NCBI RefSeq assembly: GCF_030814655.1
Contig: NZ_JAUSVK010000001.1
Coordinates: 5,401,001 to 5,465,000, forward strand
Origin: Labrys monachus
Lineage (GTDB): Bacteria > Pseudomonadota > Alphaproteobacteria > Rhizobiales > Labraceae
Reading direction: 5' to 3'
Length of the DNA: 64,000 nucleotides
Shown here: positions 59,703 to 64,000 of the stretch, one piece after another
Layout of the letters: each line of letters opens with the position of its first letter
How positions within the stretch are numbered: position 1 is the first letter of the stretch
The notes under the pieces: model-generated
Databases searched by the model: none
What the model saw: only the letters and a program-made list of their open reading frames with translations
What the model was told of the DNA's origin: nothing
Program-made: the position numbers and the translations under genes

Positions 59703-59820
59703 CCCCGGTGGGCGGGTCCCCGACCCGCCTGCGTGTACGCCTCGTCCCGGCGGCGGCGACGCAGAAGGAAGTGCCGGTCAGGAGACCGGCACCCCCGGTG
59801 GGCGGGTCCCCCGACCCGCC
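59703..59820. repeat. REP-like cluster between ilvC and the MHS gene
   Basis: Two direct copies of CCCCGGTGGGCGGGTC plus CCC(C)GACCCGCC (59703-59729 and 59793-59820, one extra C), each able to form a GGCGGGTC/GACCCGCC hairpin. Between them is a 9-bp hairpin GTGCCGGTC-AGGA-GACCGGCAC (59771-59792). Possibly ends or protects the ilv transcript. Confidence 0.7.
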
Positions 59821-59876
59821 CTCTCCGCCTCGCGGTCCCACCGGGACCAGGGCGACATGCCGATTGCAGGATCGGC

Positions 59877-61040
<1,164 letters not shown>

Positions 61041-61577
61041 TTAAAGGGGGTTCGGTCCGCGTGCGATGGCGGCGATGCCCGTGCGGGAGACTTCGACGAG
61101 GCCGATCGGCCGCATCAGCTCGACGAACTGGTCGAGCTTCTCGCCCTTGCCGGTGATCTCGAACACGAAGCTTTCGACCGTCGCATCGATGACGCGGGCG
61201 CGGAAGGCCTCGGCGATGCGCAGCGCCTCGCTGCGATCGTCGCCCTTGCCGCGCACCTTGATCAGCATCAGCTCGCGCTCGAGGGCGCGGCCGGTTTCGG
61301 TCAGGTCCACCACCTTGTGCACGGGCACGAGGCGTTCGAGCTGCGCCTTGATCTGATCGATGATGTTCCGCGTGCCCGTGGTGACCACGGTGATGCGCGA
61401 GACATGCTCCGCATGCTGGGTCTCGGACACGGTGAGGCTCTCGATATTGTAGCCGCGGCCGGAGAAGAGGCCGACCACGCGCGCGAGCACGCCCGGCTCG
61501 TTGTCGACCTCGACCACCAGCGTATGGGTCTCGGTCACGCTCGACGCGGTGGACATGAAATAGGCAGATCCGGTCAT
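61041..61577 (-). CDS. ilvN: Acetolactate synthase small subunit
   Basis: 178 residues from ATG at 61577 (an inner Met at 61556 is possible). Two ACT-type domains: HTLVVEVDNEPGVLARVVGL with FSGRGYNIESLTVSETQ binds valine; the C-terminal ALS_ss_C domain starts at about 95. Regulates IlvB. 109 bp after ilvB. Confidence 0.94.
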   Translation of the reverse strand: MTGSAYFMSTASSVTETHTLVVEVDNEPGVLARVVGLFSGRGYNIESLTVSETQHAEHVSRITVVTTGTRNIIDQIKAQLERLVPVHKVVDLTETGRALERELMLIKVRGKGDDRSEALRIAEAFRARVIDATVESFVFEITGKGEKLDQFVELMRPIGLVEVSRTGIAAIARGPNPL

Positions 61578-61686
61578 GTTGGAATTCCGACTGTGGAAAT
61601 TCGGCAGCGCCCCTGGGGCGGCCGGCAGCGGGCCGGCCTCCTGAGCGCTGCGGGAGCCGGCTGGATGCCGGCGGCCGCGGGAAACG

Positions 61687-63450
61687 TCACACCAGCTGCT
61701 TGCCCCTGGCGTCGATGACGCTGCCGATATCGACGGCCGCATCGCCCAGGATCATCTCGTTGTGCGCCTTGCCCGACGGGATCATCGGAAAGCAGTTCTC
61801 CGACTTGTCGACATGGCAGTCGAAGATCACCGGATGCGGCGTGTCGATCATCTCCATGATCGCCGCATCGAGGTCGCCCGGCCTGGAGCAGCGCAGGCCG
61901 ACGCCGCCATAGGCTTCCGCCAGCTTGACGAAATCGGGCAGCGCCGCCGAATAGCTCTCCGAATAGCGGCCGCCATGCAGCAACTCCTGCCACTGGCGCA
62001 CCATCCCCATATATTCGTTGTTGAGGATGAAGATCTTCACCGGCAGGCGATACTGGACGGCCGTCGACATCTCCTGCAGCATCATCTGGATCGAGGCTTC
62101 CCCGGCGATGTCGATCACCAGGGCATCGGGATGGGCGAGCTGGACGCCGACCGCTGCGGGAAAGCCGTAGCCCATGGTTCCGAGGCCGCCCGACGTCATC
62201 CAGCGGTTCGGCTCGTCGAAATGGAAATGCTGGGCCGCCCACATCTGATGCTGGCCGACCTCGGTGGTGATGTAGACGTCGCGGCCTCTGGTCAGCTGAT
62301 ACAGCCGTTCGATCGCATATTGCGGCTTGATGATCGTGTCCGAGGCGCCGAACGCGAGCGACTTGCGCTGCCGCCAGCCGTCGATCTCGCCCCACCAGCT
62401 CTTCAGCGCCGCCTTGTCCACGGTCGGCTTCAGGGCGCGCCAGGCCGCGAGCATCTGCTCGAGCACATGCGCGCAATCGCCGACGATGCCGATGTCCACC
62501 TTGACGTTCTTGTTGATCGAGGAGGGATCGATATCGACGTGGATCCTGCGGCTGTGGGGCGAAAAGGCGTCGATGCGCCCGGTGATGCGGTCGTCGAAGC
62601 GGGCGCCGATATTGATCAGCACGTCGCAGTCGTGCATCGCCATATTGGCCTCGTAGGTCCCGTGCATGCCGAGCATGCCAAGCCATTGCGGATCGGCCGC
62701 CGGAAAGGCGCCCAGCCCCATCAGCGTCGAGGTCACGGGATAGCCGGTCACCTTGGCGAGTTCGCGCAGCAGCGCCGAGGCGCGCGGGCCGGCATTGATG
62801 ACGCCGCCGCCGGTGTAGAACACCGGCTTCTTGGCCCCGGCGATCAGCGCCACAGCGGCGGCGACCTTGTCGGGGTCGCCCTCGATGCGCGGACGATAGG
62901 TCTTATGGACGTTCTCGGTCGGCTTGTAATACTCGCCGGCCTTGAACTGGATGTCCTTGGGGATGTCGACCAGCACCGGACCGGGGCGGCCCGACGAGGC
63001 GATGAGGAAGGCCTCGTGCAGGATGCGCGGCAGGTCCTCGATGCGCTTCACCAGGTAATTGTGCTTGGTGCAGTGGCGCGTGATGCCGACGGTGTCCGCC
63101 TCCTGGAAGGCGTCCGAGCCGATGAGATGGGTCGGCACCTGCCCGGTGATGCACACCAGCGGGATCGAATCCATCAGGGCGTCGGTCAGCCCGGTCACGG
63201 CGTTGGTGGCGCCGGGGCCGGAGGTCACCAGCACGCAGCCCACCTTCCCGGTCGAGCGGGCATAGCCTTCGGCGGCGTGCACGGCGCCCTGCTCGTGCCG
63301 GACGAGGATGTGGCGAAGCTTGTCCTGATGGAAGATCGCATCATAGATCGGCAGAACCGCGCCGCCGGGATAGCCGAAGAGGGTGTCCACGCCCTGATCG
63401 ATCAGGGCCTGGACCACCATTTCCGCGCCGGTCATTTGCTTCGTCGACAT
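61687..63450 (-). CDS. ilvB: Acetolactate synthase large subunit
   Basis: 587 residues from ATG at 63450, where homology starts (TGAEMVVQALIDQGVDTLFG); an upstream in-frame start at 63489 would add 13. ThDP enzyme: catalytic Glu in HEQGAVHAAEGYA, FAD/quinone region in the middle, and the GEASIQMMLQEMSTAVQYRL ThDP motif followed by NNEYMGMVRQW. Makes acetolactate or acetohydroxybutyrate. Preceded by an attenuator. Confidence 0.95.
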   Translation of the reverse strand: MSTKQMTGAEMVVQALIDQGVDTLFGYPGGAVLPIYDAIFHQDKLRHILVRHEQGAVHAAEGYARSTGKVGCVLVTSGPGATNAVTGLTDALMDSIPLVCITGQVPTHLIGSDAFQEADTVGITRHCTKHNYLVKRIEDLPRILHEAFLIASSGRPGPVLVDIPKDIQFKAGEYYKPTENVHKTYRPRIEGDPDKVAAAVALIAGAKKPVFYTGGGVINAGPRASALLRELAKVTGYPVTSTLMGLGAFPAADPQWLGMLGMHGTYEANMAMHDCDVLINIGARFDDRITGRIDAFSPHSRRIHVDIDPSSINKNVKVDIGIVGDCAHVLEQMLAAWRALKPTVDKAALKSWWGEIDGWRQRKSLAFGASDTIIKPQYAIERLYQLTRGRDVYITTEVGQHQMWAAQHFHFDEPNRWMTSGGLGTMGYGFPAAVGVQLAHPDALVIDIAGEASIQMMLQEMSTAVQYRLPVKIFILNNEYMGMVRQWQELLHGGRYSESYSAALPDFVKLAEAYGGVGLRCSRPGDLDAAIMEMIDTPHPVIFDCHVDKSENCFPMIPSGKAHNEMILGDAAVDIGSVIDARGKQLV

Positions 63451-63506
63451 CGCCTTTTCCTCGGCTTTTTGGACTTGAGCTTCGTTCACTCGGAATTTCG
63501 GGCAAT

Positions 63507-63528
63507 AAAAAAGGCCCTCGAGGGGCCC
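63507..63528 (-). terminator. Attenuator terminator upstream of ilvB
   Basis: Minus strand: GGGCCCCTCGAGGGCC hairpin followed by six T, 57 bp before the ilvB ATG and 28 bp after the leader-peptide stop. A preceding hairpin CGGGC-ATAG-GCCCG (63564-63551) shares GGCCC, which could instead pair with the terminator arm as antiterminator. Confidence 0.8.
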
Positions 63529-63555
63529 ATGTGCGTCATCGTGGGAGTTTCGGGC

Positions 63556-63606
63556 CTATGCCCGCTCCACCGACGACGCCAAACCTACGATAAGGATGTT
63601 GCGCAA
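63556..63606 (-). CDS. ilvB leader peptide
   Basis: 16 residues, MRNILIVGLASSVERA, from a TTG start with AGGAG 7 bp upstream (63618-63614). It contains Ile-Leu-Ile-Val and a further Leu and Val, so ribosome stalling would report branched-chain aminoacyl-tRNA levels. It sits between the promoter and the terminator. Confidence 0.7.
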   Translation of the reverse strand: MRNILIVGLASSVERA

Positions 63607-63636
63607 GGAAGCGCTCCTATTTGCGAAAGTTACGGG

Positions 63637-63665
63637 GTTTTAGTGCTTCGACGTACACCGGTCAA
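63637..63665 (-). promoter_or_regulatory. ilvBNC promoter
   Basis: Minus strand: -35 TTGACC (63665-63660), 17-bp spacer, -10 TAAAAC (63642-63637); predicted start near 63630, 12 bp before the leader Shine-Dalgarno. Confidence 0.7.
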
Positions 63666-63721
63666 GCGCTGATTCCGCCGGCCGGCGAGAATCGGCGCAG
63701 GTTTCGCCATGCCCTCGTCGC

Positions 63722-64000
63722 CTATCGCCGCCTCTCCCACACCACGACCTCGAAGGCGGCATCGTCGCCTTCGCCGCGGGGATGGACGATGCGCGAGACC
63801 TCGCGCCACTCCTGATCGGAGACGGCCGGAAAAAACGCGTCGCCTTCGGCGTCGAGAGCCAGTTCCGTCAGGATGAGCCGGTCGGCCACGGGCATCGCCT
63901 GTCCGTAGACGGCCGCCCCCCCGGCGATGACGAGCGCGTCGGCGCCCATCTCCGCCGCGACCGCCCGGCCGCGCCGGAGGCCCTCTTCGAGGCTGGCCAC
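63722..64000 (-). CDS. folA: Dihydrofolate reductase, C-terminal part
   Basis: The last 92 residues or so; the gene continues past the window end. ALVIAGGAAVYGQAMPVADR is the Gly-Gly NADPH-binding motif (xxVIGGxxxYxxxxxxAD) and LILTELALDAEGDAFFP the following strand with the TExxxxxxGDxxFP signature. Reduces dihydrofolate to tetrahydrofolate. Its 3' end is 57 bp from the ilv promoter. Confidence 0.93.
   Translation of the reverse strand: MASLEEGLRRGRAVAAEMGADALVIAGGAAVYGQAMPVADRLILTELALDAEGDAFFPAVSDQEWREVSRIVHPRGEGDDAAFEVVVWERRR

Overview
The window is high-GC DNA from an alphaproteobacterium, most likely of the order Hyphomicrobiales (Rhizobiales). The evidence is gene content: a giant growth-pole-ring (GPR/RgsE-like) protein, an RpiR-controlled inositol cluster with an IolC-DUF2090 fusion, DUF2852, DUF1127 and Usg proteins, and a PlcP-Agt lipid-remodelling pair. 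No genus is claimed.

Layout. 1-18.4 kb is chromosomal: an Ala-rich unknown, dgcA with a coupled ferredoxin, the 2666-residue GPR-like protein (two N-terminal membrane helices, then 22- and 33-residue repeats), plcP-agt with a 208-bp MITE-like insertion at the agt stop codon, DUF2852, a FAH-family hydrolase, an XRE-cupin regulator, and an orphan molybdenum hydroxylase large subunit. At 18,576 lies tRNA-Lys(CTT). A 15.85-kb integrative element occupies its 3' end, bounded by a perfect 55-bp direct repeat (18,606-18,660 and 34,456-34,510), with a tyrosine integrase inside the right end.

The element carries a left operon of unknown genes, face-to-face overlapping promoters controlling it and a small ribbon-helix-helix gene, AT-rich cargo (including a Rap1a-like secreted protein), BrnT/BrnA, remnants of phage packaging and tail genes (both terminase subunits, a baseplate-hub-like protein, a tail-fibre N-terminus) but no recognisable portal or capsid gene, a serine recombinase, and a seven-gene overlapping operon (HTH, PC4-like, CHC2-like, PD-(D/E)XK nuclease, RecA-like ATPase). 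That operon ends 3 bp before a cluster of ten GTTCGCA heptamers, a candidate replication origin. The whole looks like a phage satellite or a heavily deleted prophage.

34.5-64 kb is chromosome again: two RHH genes, DUF1127, a secreted protein, the inositol locus (rpiR regulator; idhA divergent from iolC-iolD-iolE-iolB), a DegP-like protease, pdxY, phzF-nudix, leuA, a CUT2 sugar ABC transporter, cfa, usg, an MHS-family transporter, ilvB-ilvN-ilvC, and the 3' part of folA. Both branched-chain amino-acid loci have candidate leader peptides: a 16-residue ilv leader containing Ile-Leu-Ile-Val followed by a terminator, and a Leu-rich leader before leuA. Several families of palindromic intergenic repeats are scattered through the window.
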